A stretch of DNA of 64,000 nucleotides from NCBI GenBank assembly GCA_050296515.1, contig JBNKRJ010000021.1, positions 1 through 64,000 on the forward strand, given 5' to 3'. This DNA comes from NBLH01 sp050296515. Lineage in GTDB: Bacteria > Bacteroidota > Bacteroidia > Bacteroidales > NBLH01. The translations under genes were made by a program, and so were the position numbers. A model generated the notes under the pieces. The model saw only the letters and a list, made by a program, of their open reading frames with translations. It ran no database searches and had not been told where the DNA came from. Shown in pieces: positions 9,287 to 17,944 of the stretch (positions are counted from its first letter, which is position 1; each line of letters opens with the position of its first letter).

Positions 9287-9339
9287 ATTTTTCTCGCAAA
9301 GAGCAGTAATTAATTAGTGTTGTTTAGTTAACATTCTCT

Positions 9340-9470
9340 TCATCATTACGAGGAGGGACTATGAAGTAATCTTTTAACAAGAAGATTACTCCTTTCAGTC
9401 ATGAAAAAAGTTGCTTCACTATCGCTCGCATAAAACCACATTGTGTCGCTAATGATCTTTAAAATAAGGC
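9340..9470. repeat. Dispersed intergenic palindrome between kinase and regulator
   Basis: The text ATTACGAGGAGGGACTATGAAGTAATCTT, present here in pieces, followed by inverted GAAGATTACT and GTTGCTTCACTATCGCTCGCA, is the degenerate form of the widespread CGTCATTGCGAGG...GAAGCAATC intergenic repeat. It lies in the 270-base spacer that separates the sensor kinase from its regulator and may lower or uncouple read-through between the two. Confidence 0.45.
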
Positions 9471-9556
9471 TAAATGTAACCTTAAACAAAACGGTAGCAA
9501 AATTCAAAAACTATTAAAATCTCAAATACCGCACTTAGTGTGTTATTTCCTTTGTG

Positions 9557-10669
9557 CTACTTTGCGCGAACCTCCACAGGTATCTTCAAATTTACAAAAA
9601 ACTCACTCAATCCATCCGAAATAATTAAATCAAATCTTTCGCCATACAACAAATTCAATCTCTTTTTCAGATTACTTAGCCCAATCCCACCCTTTTCGAA
9701 TTCTTCATTGTGGTTTTCATGTTTACTATTTCTCATATTAAATTGCAACACACTATCTTTTAGCTCAATTGTCACCTCAATAAACGATTCTTTCTGATAG
9801 CTGACACCATACTTAAAAGCATTTTCTAGCAACGAGGTAAATAATAATGGAGGGATCTCTTCATCACTTATATTATCAGGAAAACTTGTTTGAATTTTCA
9901 CGTTAGAACTGAATCTTAATTTCATTAAGTCAATGTAGGTCCGTATAAATTCAATTTCCTTTTTTAAAGTTGTCTTTCCTCTTTCGGCATCGTACAATAA
10001 ATGTCGCATCATTTTAGACAACCTGATAATGGCCTCTTTTGCATCTTCTTTTTCAATATCAATTAATGCATGAATGTTGTTTAGTGTATTCATAAAAAAA
10101 TGAGGGCTTATCTGGTGCTTTAAAAAATTCAACTCTGACTGTAAATGAACTTTTTCAAGCTCTTTTTTCTCCTGTTCATTTTTAGCCCACTGAAAAGACA
10201 GCTTAATCGCTGCATTAAATCCAACAATAAGAAAAGTAACCACAATATTATTGAAAAACATAACATGCCATGGCAGCTCTTGTTGTATAGGTGGTCTGTT
10301 AAATCCTGGAGGAGGCAAAAGTCTTTCTGGCTGGGCAAATTTACGTGGAGGAGCTTTCTCAAAAAAATCAATAAAAAAACGAGTATGACTTCCTAAGTAA
10401 GCAATTAACAACACTGCCAAAACAGTAGAGATAATATAGGCCTGGTACTTTTTTTCAAACAGCAACTCTGGAATCAGCAAACTATTGTTAATCAAGAAAA
10501 TAAGCAAAAATGGAATAAACCGAATCCATTCATGAAAAACACGTCGCCAGTTTACCTCATATTCATAACCAGAAAAAAATACTGGCATAAGGAAAATGAG
10601 TGACCAAATAAGAGTATAAATGATGTTTTCGACAAACTTGCTGTTAAATTCCTTTTTCACTGATTGCAT
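9557..10669 (-). CDS. LytS-type sensor histidine kinase
   Basis: A 370-residue membrane kinase. Four hydrophobic segments lie in residues about 15-160, with a Pro-rich loop near 105-130. The His_kinase domain (pfam06580 type) follows: NFLKHQISPHFFMNTLNNIH carries the probable phospho-His H190, and the ATPase part has PPLLFTSLLENAFKYG (N box) and GGIGLSNLKKRLNLLYG (G box). It signals to the LytTR regulator encoded downstream on the same strand. The stimulus is unknown. Confidence 0.94.
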   Translation of the reverse strand: MQSVKKEFNSKFVENIIYTLIWSLIFLMPVFFSGYEYEVNWRRVFHEWIRFIPFLLIFLINNSLLIPELLFEKKYQAYIISTVLAVLLIAYLGSHTRFFIDFFEKAPPRKFAQPERLLPPPGFNRPPIQQELPWHVMFFNNIVVTFLIVGFNAAIKLSFQWAKNEQEKKELEKVHLQSELNFLKHQISPHFFMNTLNNIHALIDIEKEDAKEAIIRLSKMMRHLLYDAERGKTTLKKEIEFIRTYIDLMKLRFSSNVKIQTSFPDNISDEEIPPLLFTSLLENAFKYGVSYQKESFIEVTIELKDSVLQFNMRNSKHENHNEEFEKGGIGLSNLKKRLNLLYGERFDLIISDGLSEFFVNLKIPVEVRAK

Positions 10670-10956
10670 TTTGACTATTCTTAGTTATTTAGTTAACATC
10701 TATTTCCTCTGTATGAAGAGGGACATCTCGGTTACCGTGGTACAGTGCTCTACCTCAAGGAATATTCATTAATTCTTTTAATATAGCATAAAAGTCAATG
10801 GTTATCCTGAAACCCGACTTCGGCTCAGTCTCCAAAGGGAACCCTGAACGAGGTCGAAGGGTGCTTTATGTACCAGATAAGCACATTACTCTTAAAGAGA
10901 TTAAAAACTTATTTATCACAAACTTAAAATAAATAACCATTGAAAATGTACCTTGG

Positions 10957-11165
10957 GACATGTCAAGGCTAATTTATCAGGTGACAATACCTGACAAGTG
11001 CACCGGGACTGTATCAAAACTAGTTTTGCCATAAATTTTTCTTTCAATCTTGCATCAATCCAATCAATCTGATTTCAACCTTGTTGAAATGAAAGTAAAA
11101 TTGCATTGAATTAGACTTTTGATACAGCCCCAATTACCATGATATCATACTTGACTTGACACTAG
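10957..11165. repeat. Family E element interrupted by a family B element
   Basis: The outer arms read GACATGTCAAGGCTAATTTA at the left and ATATCATACTTGACTTGACA followed by CTAG at the right. The left hairpin TCAGGTGACAATACCTGA is retained. Where other copies have the second hairpin there is instead a GGGACTGTATCAAAAC...TTTTGATACAGCCCC element (11005-11131). Family B therefore arrived in, or replaced part of, a pre-existing E element. Confidence 0.75.
11005..11131. mobile_element. Family B miniature inverted-repeat element
   Basis: A 127-bp non-coding element with terminal inverted repeats GGGACTGTATCAAAAC and GACTTTTGATACAGCCCC. The interior carries TTTTGCCATAAATTTTTCTT, TGCATCAATCCAATCAATC and TTTCAACCTTGTTGAAAT, all shared with the copy at 39005-39152 in opposite orientation. 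GGGCTGTATCAAAA-type ends are known from DDE insertion sequences, so this is probably a non-autonomous derivative; that link is inference. Confidence 0.75.
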
Positions 11166-11168
11166 AGA

Positions 11169-12440
11169 CTAATTTATTCTTCGTACTAATCGAACATAAT
11201 TATATATTCTGATGACATCGCCTTGTGGTCCATGTCCGTAAGGCCAGTCTGAAGGATCCCCAATTTTTGGATCACTACGCTGGGCCCCTGCACCATGAAC
11301 ATCCATTAACTCAGTCATACCACCAAAGTCCATAAACCCAAGTGCTTCGCCGAAACATACATAAGCTGCATTTCCTCCACCTTGCATGTTGGCGTGGGTT
11401 GTACTACTCCAATAAAATGGATAATTGGTGTTGCCACCTTCATCGGTAATTGTTGAGCATTTAAACATTGGATCAATGGCTGCAGAATTAGTTGTAGCAG
11501 GTGAACGACTGTAATCGACAATGCTTTGCAGTTCTTTTGCATTTGGTAAATACCAATCATTGTAGCCTAAATAGTTCTCGCTGTTTTTTTGTTGTGCCCA
11601 GGCAAGGGCTTCTTCCCAGGTCATTCCATCACCACTGTCATTTTGAGCCCACATTAAATTAGTGGCCTGGTCGGTAATAGTTCCGTCACTGTTATTTGTA
11701 AATTTGTTCGCTCCATATTCAGTGTTTCCCCGCACATACAGTACAAAAAAACCTTTTCCTTCAGCTTCTCCAGGCATGGCTTCATATGGATAGCCTTTAA
11801 TTCGTCCATCGGCAAAATTCACTCCAAACATAGTTGCGTTTCCACCCATCGTAGTACTCACATACTTGGTTGATGTGGCGAATTGCGAATCAATAATGCG
11901 ATCACCAATACTTTCATCACCATATTCAAAATTAAAGTAATCAGTGTCGATAAAAGGTGTTAATGTTGAGGTATTTACGCCTTCCAACCCACTGGGATCA
12001 ATCCCGCTAAAAATAATTAAAGAGTACAATTCCTTGATAGTCGGAATCCGCCAATCGTCATAGCCTGCCAAATTAAATGTTTTCACCTTCTCTTCTGCTT
12101 CCGCAAGTGTCATTTTATCTCCAGGATCTTGTTGCCACATCAAGCCGGTATTCATATCAGTAATAGTACCATCACCATTATCCACGTAATTCGGTTCATT
12201 TGCATGATATTGAGCATCTTGATCATAAAAAGCAGCACCTGCAGACGGGGCGGAAATTTCATTCATGTCATCGTAAAATTTGCTTTGGTCCGTATCAACA
12301 ATCACATAAGTGTAATCAGGCACCGGTAATTCATTATTGTTGCTATTTGGCTCTGTATTATCGTCTTGTGAGCAGCTAACCGCTGAAAAAACAAAGGCAA
12401 AAAATAAGAAACCAAGCTTTAAATAATTTGTAATTTTCAT
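11169..12440 (-). CDS. Lipoprotein with two DUF1566 domains
   Basis: A surface or periplasmic lipoprotein. I start it at 12440 because AAGGAGGACAAATT lies directly upstream, an unusually strong ribosome site for this phylum, and because residues 1-23 then form a clean lipoprotein signal ending AVSCSQ. Two DUF1566 (Lcl C-terminal, C-type-lectin-like) domains follow: GTITDMNTGLMWQQDPG with YDDWRIPTIKELYSLI, and GTITDQATNLMWAQNDSGDG with YNDWYLPNAKELQSIVDYSR, closing IYNYVRLVRRI. DUF1566 and FISUMP domains are structurally related, and three FISUMP lipoproteins occur elsewhere in the window. The ligand is unknown. Confidence 0.88.
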   Translation of the reverse strand: MKITNYLKLGFLFFAFVFSAVSCSQDDNTEPNSNNNELPVPDYTYVIVDTDQSKFYDDMNEISAPSAGAAFYDQDAQYHANEPNYVDNGDGTITDMNTGLMWQQDPGDKMTLAEAEEKVKTFNLAGYDDWRIPTIKELYSLIIFSGIDPSGLEGVNTSTLTPFIDTDYFNFEYGDESIGDRIIDSQFATSTKYVSTTMGGNATMFGVNFADGRIKGYPYEAMPGEAEGKGFFVLYVRGNTEYGANKFTNNSDGTITDQATNLMWAQNDSGDGMTWEEALAWAQQKNSENYLGYNDWYLPNAKELQSIVDYSRSPATTNSAAIDPMFKCSTITDEGGNTNYPFYWSSTTHANMQGGGNAAYVCFGEALGFMDFGGMTELMDVHGAGAQRSDPKIGDPSDWPYGHGPQGDVIRIYNYVRLVRRIN

Positions 12441-12776
12441 AATTTGTCCTCCTTCAAATAATTTATATTTTATAAATAAGCGGTAGTTTACACCAATGAA
12501 AATCAATCGTTCTGAAAAACAATTTGTTTCCCCCGACCCAAAATGGGAGCAAATTGTTTTTCTTCACTCCCTATAGGGCTGGGGCAAATGAAGAAAAATA
12601 ATTTGCGGTTGGGTACAAACTACCGTAGAATCATTTTAATTTTACTCAAAGCTAAATCTCCTATCACTCATTCTAGAAACGAATCAACAAAACAGGTGAT
12701 TTTTTCAACTAATTGTGGGATGATTTAAACAGACATCTCTTTAAAATTAGATATTTTTGCAAGCAAATAATGATAG
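12441..12776. other. Intergenic hairpins and a promoter
   Basis: No gene is present. Bases 12514-12562 form an inverted pair GAAAAACAATTTG / CAAATTGTTTTTC around a GC-rich loop, and 12557-12598 overlap it with TTTTTCTTCA / TGAAGAAAAA around TCCCTATAGGG. The two hairpins share an arm and so could be alternative structures. They lie upstream of both divergent genes, and a promoter box for the plus-strand gene follows at 12752. Confidence 0.5.
12752..12759 (+). promoter_or_regulatory. Bacteroidota-type -7 box for the YkgJ-like gene
   Basis: TATTTTTG fits the TAnnTTTG -7 element of Bacteroidota primary sigma promoters and would place the transcription start near 12766, ten bases before the ATG at 12777. 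No clear -33 TTTG is seen at the usual distance. Confidence 0.5.
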
Positions 12777-13286
12777 ATGGAGCAGAAAGAAGACTATAAT
12801 CCAATCGAAGAGTGGCGAAAAAGGAAAAATGAAGTAAAGGCGCAGAATAAAAAGCTGATAACCAAATTATCCAAACTAAATGATAAGAAGTTAAAAGCCT
12901 TGACAATTGACTTGCATGAAAAGGTTTTTAAAAAAGTAGATTGCCTTGATTGTGCCAACTGCTGCAAAAGTATCCCTCCTATTATTAATGAAACTGATGC
13001 CCGCAGAATAGCCAAACATCTTGGTTTAAAAATTACAGAATTCAAGGATAAGTATGTAAAACCTGATGAAGACATGGATATGGTGATGAACCAATCTCCC
13101 TGCCCCTTTTTGCAGGAAGATGACAACAATAAATGCCAGATTTATGAATATCGTCCAAAAGCTTGTCGGGAATATCCTCATACTGAGGAATATGAGTTTT
13201 CTGAACACCTAAAACTGCATGCTGTAAATGCGCGTTATTGTCCGGCGGTTTTTCATATGCTTGAAAACTTAAAACCAAAACTGTAA
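12777..13286 (+). CDS. YkgJ-family cysteine cluster protein
   Basis: A 169-residue cytosolic protein of the YkgJ/UPF0153 family, thought to bind zinc or an iron-sulfur cluster. The cluster motif is CLDCANCCKSIPP at residues about 57-69, followed by SPCPFLQEDDNNKCQIYEYRP and KACREYPHT, the usual pattern of spaced cysteines. The N-terminal ~45 residues are Lys-rich and helical. The biochemical role is unknown. A DUF116 pseudogene follows on the same strand; DUF116 and cysteine-cluster proteins both bind metal, but a functional link is not shown. Confidence 0.9.
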   Translation: MEQKEDYNPIEEWRKRKNEVKAQNKKLITKLSKLNDKKLKALTIDLHEKVFKKVDCLDCANCCKSIPPIINETDARRIAKHLGLKITEFKDKYVKPDEDMDMVMNQSPCPFLQEDDNNKCQIYEYRPKACREYPHTEEYEFSEHLKLHAVNARYCPAVFHMLENLKPKL

Positions 13287-13339
13287 CATAGGATAGAGGT
13301 TTTTCGTCCAATGGTTGTATTAAGAATTGACCGTAAAAC

Positions 13340-13464
13340 TATACCGAACCTCTGTTAGTATTTGGTTTGCTTTGCAAGCTCTCAAACCAAAACTGCAAGT
13401 CGATCAGCATATACAAAGCCATTATGGAATTCCATTTTACAATATTCCATACTGGCTTAGTATA
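13340..13464 (-). mobile_element. Family A miniature element fused to the DUF116 remnant
   Basis: A 125-bp non-coding element beginning TATACCGAACC and ending CTGGCTTAGTATA, near-identical in its ends to copies at 22469 and 53808 (those run in the opposite orientation). Its interior has TTGGTTTGCTTTGCAAGCT and ATACAAAGCCAT. It ends at the point where the DUF116 homology begins, so its arrival probably removed or disconnected the 5' end of that gene. Confidence 0.8.
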
Positions 13465-14012
13465 AAAGCCAAAATCCAAATGAAGACTATTTCGTATAAC
13501 CTAAGAAGGTTAAACGGTAATTCTAATGAGTATTACCGGAAAATCTATCAGTTTTCACAAACTGTTTTTGACAAGACAGCTCATCAATTAGGTAAGGTTA
13601 TTGATGAACTAATCTGCTACCTGGTTCAAAACAAAATTGAAAAGCCCCGCTCTGACAACAAGGTATTGCTTGTTTCGGCATGCATGCAAATAAATAATGG
13701 TAAAGACTGCAAAGCAAATCAAAAAGGCATTGATATTACATGCACTTCAGGCAATAAAAATTGCAGAATCAATAAGCTGACCCAAATAGGCCAAAAGAAT
13801 AAATTTGATGTATTTACTGTTCCTCACTCAGTAAGTTTTACAAAATGGTTGAAAAAATGGGAAAACAGCGAAAAATTGGACCTGCAGCAGTTGCATGCCT
13901 CTTAAATTTAGTTCAAGGTGGCTATGAAATGAGAGAGCTAAACATTCCTGCACAATGTGTTTTACTCACCTTTTGCGGGTACCAAAAACATTGGGATAAA
14001 GATGGTATGTAA
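13465..14012 (+). pseudogene. DUF116 protein, 5'-truncated and frameshifted
   Basis: Homology to DUF116 runs from about 13490 (residues MKTISYNLRRLNG onward) through LVSACMQINNGKDCKANQKG, Cys-rich ITCTSGNKNCRI and VFTVPHSVSF. The open frame stops at 13905, but the next frame continues KIGPAAVACLLNLVQGGYEM, RELNIPAQCVLLTFCG and a His-Trp-Asp-Lys tail to a stop at 14010-14012, the usual DUF116 ending. The shift lies in the AAAAA run near 13872. The 5' end is replaced by a family A element. Two independent lesions make loss of function likely. Confidence 0.85.
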
Positions 14013-14331
14013 ACCAAAATTAATGAAGAGCGATTGTTGGAACTGATTATGTAAACGTTCATCATTTTAATTAACAGTCTATCTTTAAATTTTCAGCCGT
14101 TTGATTTTTTCCTTTTAGCTCAGACAATAAATGTCTGAAACCCAGAAAGAATATTAGCAAACATAAATTTCACAATCAGATGACTCCTTTTTAAAGTTCA
14201 TTGCAAAAAAATGCTTTGCTGAACTAATTTCTTTATGGATAAAAATCAAAAACAGCATCCTCTCTGAAAAAATCATTACATTTATTGTAAATTTGCTTTA
14301 AACACAAAAAATTGACATCAAACTTAAAATA
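14013..14331 (+). promoter_or_regulatory. Intergenic region with a candidate -7 box
   Basis: No gene is visible. TAAATTTG at 14288-14295 fits the TAnnTTTG -7 element and lies 36 bases before the ATG at 14332. No -33 TTTG is seen at the proper spacing, so the promoter is only a candidate. Confidence 0.4.
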
Positions 14332-15573
14332 ATGAAAATGAAAACCTTTACAATTAGCCTTATCGTCCTACTATTCCTTCCGCTTCTTACAGTTGGACAA
14401 AAAAAAATAGAACAAGAAACTGTTTACAGAAGAAGTTCTCTATACCCGCTAATGATTGTGGAACCAAATAGAAAATATGCCGATATAATTCAAAAAACAT
14501 TTTTTGAATCTCCTATCCCGGATAAATTTAATAATCACGTACTTGAATCAAGGGCAATTGACAACGGAATCCCCCCGGAATTAAAAAAGAGAGAAGAAAA
14601 AGTGAAAGCCCAAGAGGTTCATATAACTGATTATTTAAAAACCAACGATATTGCAAAAAGCATGGTAGCTAAATGGTTTAACCGAAAACCAAATGGCTGT
14701 TTTGATATGAACCTTGTCGCAGAAAGAGGCTCGTATAATGCATCAGAAATGGATGTTGAACTGGCCAAAAGCAGTAAACGAGGAATGGCTTTGCTGGGTG
14801 ATGCAGGTGAAGAACTGATTAGAAACACCTTTGTTGTAGTAAACGATTTTGATTATGTAAGTAAAGAAGAGGTTGCAGATAAAGTTAAAGCTGGTCTGGG
14901 ATTACTAAAAGAAGTGACAGAATTAGTTACAGATGAGGAAATTGAAACAAGTCTTCTAGATGAAACGGCTACCACCTTTGGTAAAGGTTATGTTGTTCGC
15001 ACAACATCTTACTTATATCAGCTCGAATGGAATGATTCCGTAGCAGCAGTGTTTTATAATGATTACTGGATGAGTGAGGGTTCTCAGGATGAAGCCAGAA
15101 AGGAAGCTTTTGAAAACTCAGATATCTTTAAATTAAAACTTGTTGGTTGGGAAGTGGCCTGGGCTGATTTACAATCAACCGTTTACACTAAAAAAAGTGA
15201 AGAGGAATTAATTACTATTGCATCATTAAGGGCTATAGATGCTGTAATTGCTAAATTACAAAGAAAATACGAAGTATTTAGAACAAAAACCCCATTGTCA
15301 TCAATTGATCCAATTGCTGCAAAAATTGGGTTAAAGGAAGGATTGGAAAAAGGCGACAAATTTGAAGTATTGGAACAGGTAATGACAAATGAAGGTAGGA
15401 CCCAATATAAACGTAAAGGCATTATAAAGGTAAACAAAGACCACATTTGGGATAACCGCTATATGGCTGGTGATGGTGGAGATGATTCTAATCCGGCCAG
15501 TCAGTTAGGTTTTACAACTTTCAAAGGAAGTGGGAAATTTTATGAAGGAATGCTAATCAGACAAATTAATTAG
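14332..15573 (+). CDS. Exported protein of unknown function
   Basis: A 413-residue protein; residues 1-22 (ending LTVGQ) are a signal peptide. The mature part begins TVYRRSSLYPLMIVEP and has no family I can name. It is mixed alpha/beta, with FGKGYVVRTTSYLYQLEW and DYWMSEGSQDEARKEAFENS in the middle and KGDKFEVLEQVMTNEGRTQY, then GIIKVNKDHIWDNRYMAGD, near the end, which look like two beta-rich domains. ATGAAAATG at 14332 offers two starts six bases apart. It is convergent with the symporter gene and ends at a shared hairpin. Confidence 0.8.
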   Translation: MKMKTFTISLIVLLFLPLLTVGQKKIEQETVYRRSSLYPLMIVEPNRKYADIIQKTFFESPIPDKFNNHVLESRAIDNGIPPELKKREEKVKAQEVHITDYLKTNDIAKSMVAKWFNRKPNGCFDMNLVAERGSYNASEMDVELAKSSKRGMALLGDAGEELIRNTFVVVNDFDYVSKEEVADKVKAGLGLLKEVTELVTDEEIETSLLDETATTFGKGYVVRTTSYLYQLEWNDSVAAVFYNDYWMSEGSQDEARKEAFENSDIFKLKLVGWEVAWADLQSTVYTKKSEEELITIASLRAIDAVIAKLQRKYEVFRTKTPLSSIDPIAAKIGLKEGLEKGDKFEVLEQVMTNEGRTQYKRKGIIKVNKDHIWDNRYMAGDGGDDSNPASQLGFTTFKGSGKFYEGMLIRQIN

Positions 15574-15587
15574 AAATTAGAACCTGG

Positions 15588-15625
15588 AACTTTGAGCCTG
15601 GCAACTAATTTCCAGATTCAAAGTT
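15588..15625. terminator. Shared hairpin between convergent genes
   Basis: Arms AACTTTGAGCCTGG and CCAGATTCAAAGTT, with one mismatched dinucleotide, enclose a 10-base loop. The hairpin fills the gap between the stop of the secreted protein at 15573 and the stop of the symporter at 15626, so it can serve both directions. The text also matches a dispersed intergenic motif (GGAACTTTGA...TTCAAAGTTC). Confidence 0.6.
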
Positions 15626-17086
15626 CTAAAGTTTGATATACTTTTCAACATGCTCTTCAGGAAGCTTTTTAGTGAATACTGATACAATAAACATTGCCGC
15701 AAAGTTTAATACAAGTCCCTGAATACCAGGATCAATATCCCAAATTTTAGGAATAATTCCTAAACTAACACCAAGGTTAAAGAAAAACCCTACAAGCAAC
15801 CCAGTGACTGCTCCGGCTTTTGTAATTCTTCGCCAAAAAAAAGTAGCACAAGCCAATGGAAGAAACTGAACAATAGAACCATAGGCTCCCAAAAGTAATG
15901 CGACTATAGTTTGGCCACCAAAAATAGCTATAAAATAAGCAATTGCTCCAAAACCAATTACAGAAAGACGAATCCATAAAGTTGCCTGTTTATCGGATGA
16001 TTTTGTTTTCTTAAAAGGTTCTATCAGGTCCTGAGCAAATACAGAGCCAGCTGCATGAGTAACCGTATCCTGTGTTGACATTGCTGCCGCCAAAGCTGCT
16101 GCCAGCACAATGCCGATAACAATTGGATGGAAGTCAAGGTTCATAATCATCCAGGGCAGAATTCTGTCAGGTTCGCCAAGTTCATTTGGCGTTACTTGCA
16201 TAATTCCGGCAAAACCAATAAACAAAGTAGGAATCGTTAATAAAGCAAAAGTAGGATACATTACTACAGTCTTTTTTATAACTCTCTCACTTTCAGCGGT
16301 AAAAGCCTTCATGAATAATTGGGGCCACATGGTAAATCCCAATACCGAAACCAACAGAGTACTGCTATATGATGAAAAACTAATACTGGTTCCGGAACCT
16401 ATTAATAAATGATTAGGCTTGTAATCAATTATCTTTTGAAACATCTCAGTTGGACTACCGTATAAATGAATTACCAAATAAACACCTAACGACCAGGCTA
16501 TTACAACCATAAACATTCCTTGAAATACGTGCGTCCAGGCAACACCCCTTACTCCGCTTAAGAAAACATATGCCAAAACAACCAAATAGGCAATCAGTGC
16601 TCCTCCCCAAAAAGGAATTCTTCCATCCGAAGCAATTTCAAAAATATACCCACTTGCTTTCATTTGAAGTCCTATGTATTGCACAAAGGCTAAAAAAGAA
16701 ACTATAGCCATAATTACAGAAAGGGCTTTAGACTGAAAACGGTTGCTGAATAACTGAGCCTGAGTCACATAGTTGAATTTTATTCCTGCCCTGTGGGTTT
16801 TTGTGCCCCAAATCCACCAGGGAACCATTCCAATTGCAGAAAAACCAAGCATATAAAATGCAGCCCCTCCTTTAGAATAAGCCCAACCTGGCCCGCCTAA
16901 AAATGCAAAAGCACTAAAAATAGCTCCGCCCATTAAAAAATACATCACAAAAAAGCCCAGACTTCGACTTGCAGCAATGTATTCAACTACAGTGGATTTC
17001 TGCCCTTTGCTGGCAAAACTTCCTAAAAACAAAATGAAAAAAAGGTAAATAAAAATGATAGCTGTTATTATTAACCACGACATCAA
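15626..17086 (-). CDS. Sodium:solute symporter family protein
   Basis: A 486-residue inner-membrane transporter of the SSS/SLC5 family with about 13 hydrophobic segments. Motifs include YIAASRSLGFFVMYFLMGG near the start, GVRGVAWTHVFQGMFM in the middle and AAAMSTQDTVTHAAGSVFAQD at about residues 325-345, matching the family's conserved region. The substrate cannot be read from the sequence. It overlaps the small DUF3311 gene at 17083-17307 by four bases (ATGA), a common pairing for SSS carriers of organic acids or amino acids. Confidence 0.92.
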   Translation of the reverse strand: MMSWLIITAIIFIYLFFILFLGSFASKGQKSTVVEYIAASRSLGFFVMYFLMGGAIFSAFAFLGGPGWAYSKGGAAFYMLGFSAIGMVPWWIWGTKTHRAGIKFNYVTQAQLFSNRFQSKALSVIMAIVSFLAFVQYIGLQMKASGYIFEIASDGRIPFWGGALIAYLVVLAYVFLSGVRGVAWTHVFQGMFMVVIAWSLGVYLVIHLYGSPTEMFQKIIDYKPNHLLIGSGTSISFSSYSSTLLVSVLGFTMWPQLFMKAFTAESERVIKKTVVMYPTFALLTIPTLFIGFAGIMQVTPNELGEPDRILPWMIMNLDFHPIVIGIVLAAALAAAMSTQDTVTHAAGSVFAQDLIEPFKKTKSSDKQATLWIRLSVIGFGAIAYFIAIFGGQTIVALLLGAYGSIVQFLPLACATFFWRRITKAGAVTGLLVGFFFNLGVSLGIIPKIWDIDPGIQGLVLNFAAMFIVSVFTKKLPEEHVEKYIKL

Positions 17087-17307
17087 TTTTTCTCCCTTCT
17101 ATTAGATTTTACTTCATCTACGTAGTACAGAAGAAGTAAAGCAACAAATTCAAAAATGATTAAGGAAACAATAAAAAACATGGCAAATGGCATCCCCAGA
17201 ATAATTGGTTCTGCTCGGTTTGCAAACAGCCAAAAGAAGGCTTGCAATAAAGTAATAATGCTAAATATAATAATGAAAATGATATGTGTCCTTTTAATCC
17301 TGCCCAT
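17083..17307 (-). CDS. DUF3311-like small membrane protein
   Basis: A 74-residue membrane protein when started at the internal ATG (MGRIKRTHIIF) at 17307; an upstream ATG at 17355 would add 16 residues that look unlike a leader. Two hydrophobic helices (HIIFIIIFSIITLLQAFFWL and MPFAMFFIVSLIIFEFVALL) and a Lys/Arg-rich tail fit DUF3311-type partners of SSS symporters. The stop overlaps the start of the symporter gene, so the two are translated together. Confidence 0.75.
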   Translation of the reverse strand: MGRIKRTHIIFIIIFSIITLLQAFFWLFANRAEPIILGMPFAMFFIVSLIIFEFVALLLLYYVDEVKSNRREKN

Positions 17308-17394
17308 ATTGAAACGAAAATAGTTAATTTGTGTAGAATTATCAAAAGATAACAAGTTTTACAAAAACAAAAAGCTTTCTTTAGATGCTTTAAC

Positions 17395-17402
17395 TATATT
17401 TG
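17395..17402 (+). promoter_or_regulatory. Candidate -7 box for the SET-domain gene
   Basis: TATATTTG fits the TAnnTTTG -7 element, 33 bases before the GTG start at 17435. The upstream spacer is T-rich without a clean TTTG at -33. Confidence 0.45.
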
Positions 17403-17434
17403 CTATAATCTATAAATCATTTTATTAATCATTT

Positions 17435-17935
17435 GTGAAAACATATATATCACCAAAAACATCTGTGAAAAACAGTAAAAAAGAAGGTAAAGGCTTTTTC
17501 GCTGTCGAGAAAATCCTTAAAGATGAAATTGTTGCTATAAAAAACGGTCATATTGTTACGTTTGATAAAGCAATGGCTTTAGATAAACAACTGGGTGACT
17601 TCAGTTTACAAATTGCGGATGATTTTTTTATTTGTCCTAAAACAAAAGCTGAGATTGAGGATATTGTTATCTATATAAATCATTCTTGCGAGCCGAATAT
17701 TGGAATGGATGGGCAAATTAATTATGTAGCAATACGAGATATTGAACCTGGTGAAGAACTTTGTTTGGATTATGCAATGGCTATGACAACTGACTATGAG
17801 CTGGCATGTAATTGTGGAACAGGCAGTTGTCGTGGTAAAATAACTGGAGAAGACTGGAAAAATAAAAAGTTGCAAGAAAAATACGGTGATTATTTTGCAT
17901 GGTTTATCCTTAAGAAAATTAAAGAAACCAAATAA
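17435..17935 (+). CDS. SET domain protein (putative lysine methyltransferase)
   Basis: A 166-residue protein with a GTG start. It has the SET core: KKEGKGFFAVEKILKDEIVA at the front, YINHSCEPNIG (the NHSCxPN motif that binds S-adenosylmethionine), VAIRDIEPGEELCLDYAMAM (with the catalytic Tyr region) and a post-SET-like CNCGTGSCRGKI that could bind zinc. Bacterial SET proteins methylate lysines on proteins; the target is unknown. It heads a plus-strand run with the HAD gene ten bases downstream. Confidence 0.9.
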   Translation: MKTYISPKTSVKNSKKEGKGFFAVEKILKDEIVAIKNGHIVTFDKAMALDKQLGDFSLQIADDFFICPKTKAEIEDIVIYINHSCEPNIGMDGQINYVAIRDIEPGEELCLDYAMAMTTDYELACNCGTGSCRGKITGEDWKNKKLQEKYGDYFAWFILKKIKETK

Positions 17936-17944
17936 AACTAAAAC

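Larger units (their letters stand above)
10670..11168. other. Gene-free region with nested repeats
   Basis: There is no credible gene. Bases ~10800-10875 hold a degenerate dispersed repeat (CCTGAA..CGACTTCGGCTCAG and CCCTGAACGAGGTCGAAGGG). From 10957 to 11165 lies a family E element with a family B element inside it, listed separately. The DUF1566 lipoprotein stop at 11169 abuts the end of the E element. Confidence 0.6.

Noticed and set aside
13327..13464. N-terminal part of the open frame that begins at 13327
   Set aside because: This text is the family A element, shared at DNA level with non-coding copies, so it is not part of the DUF116 protein.
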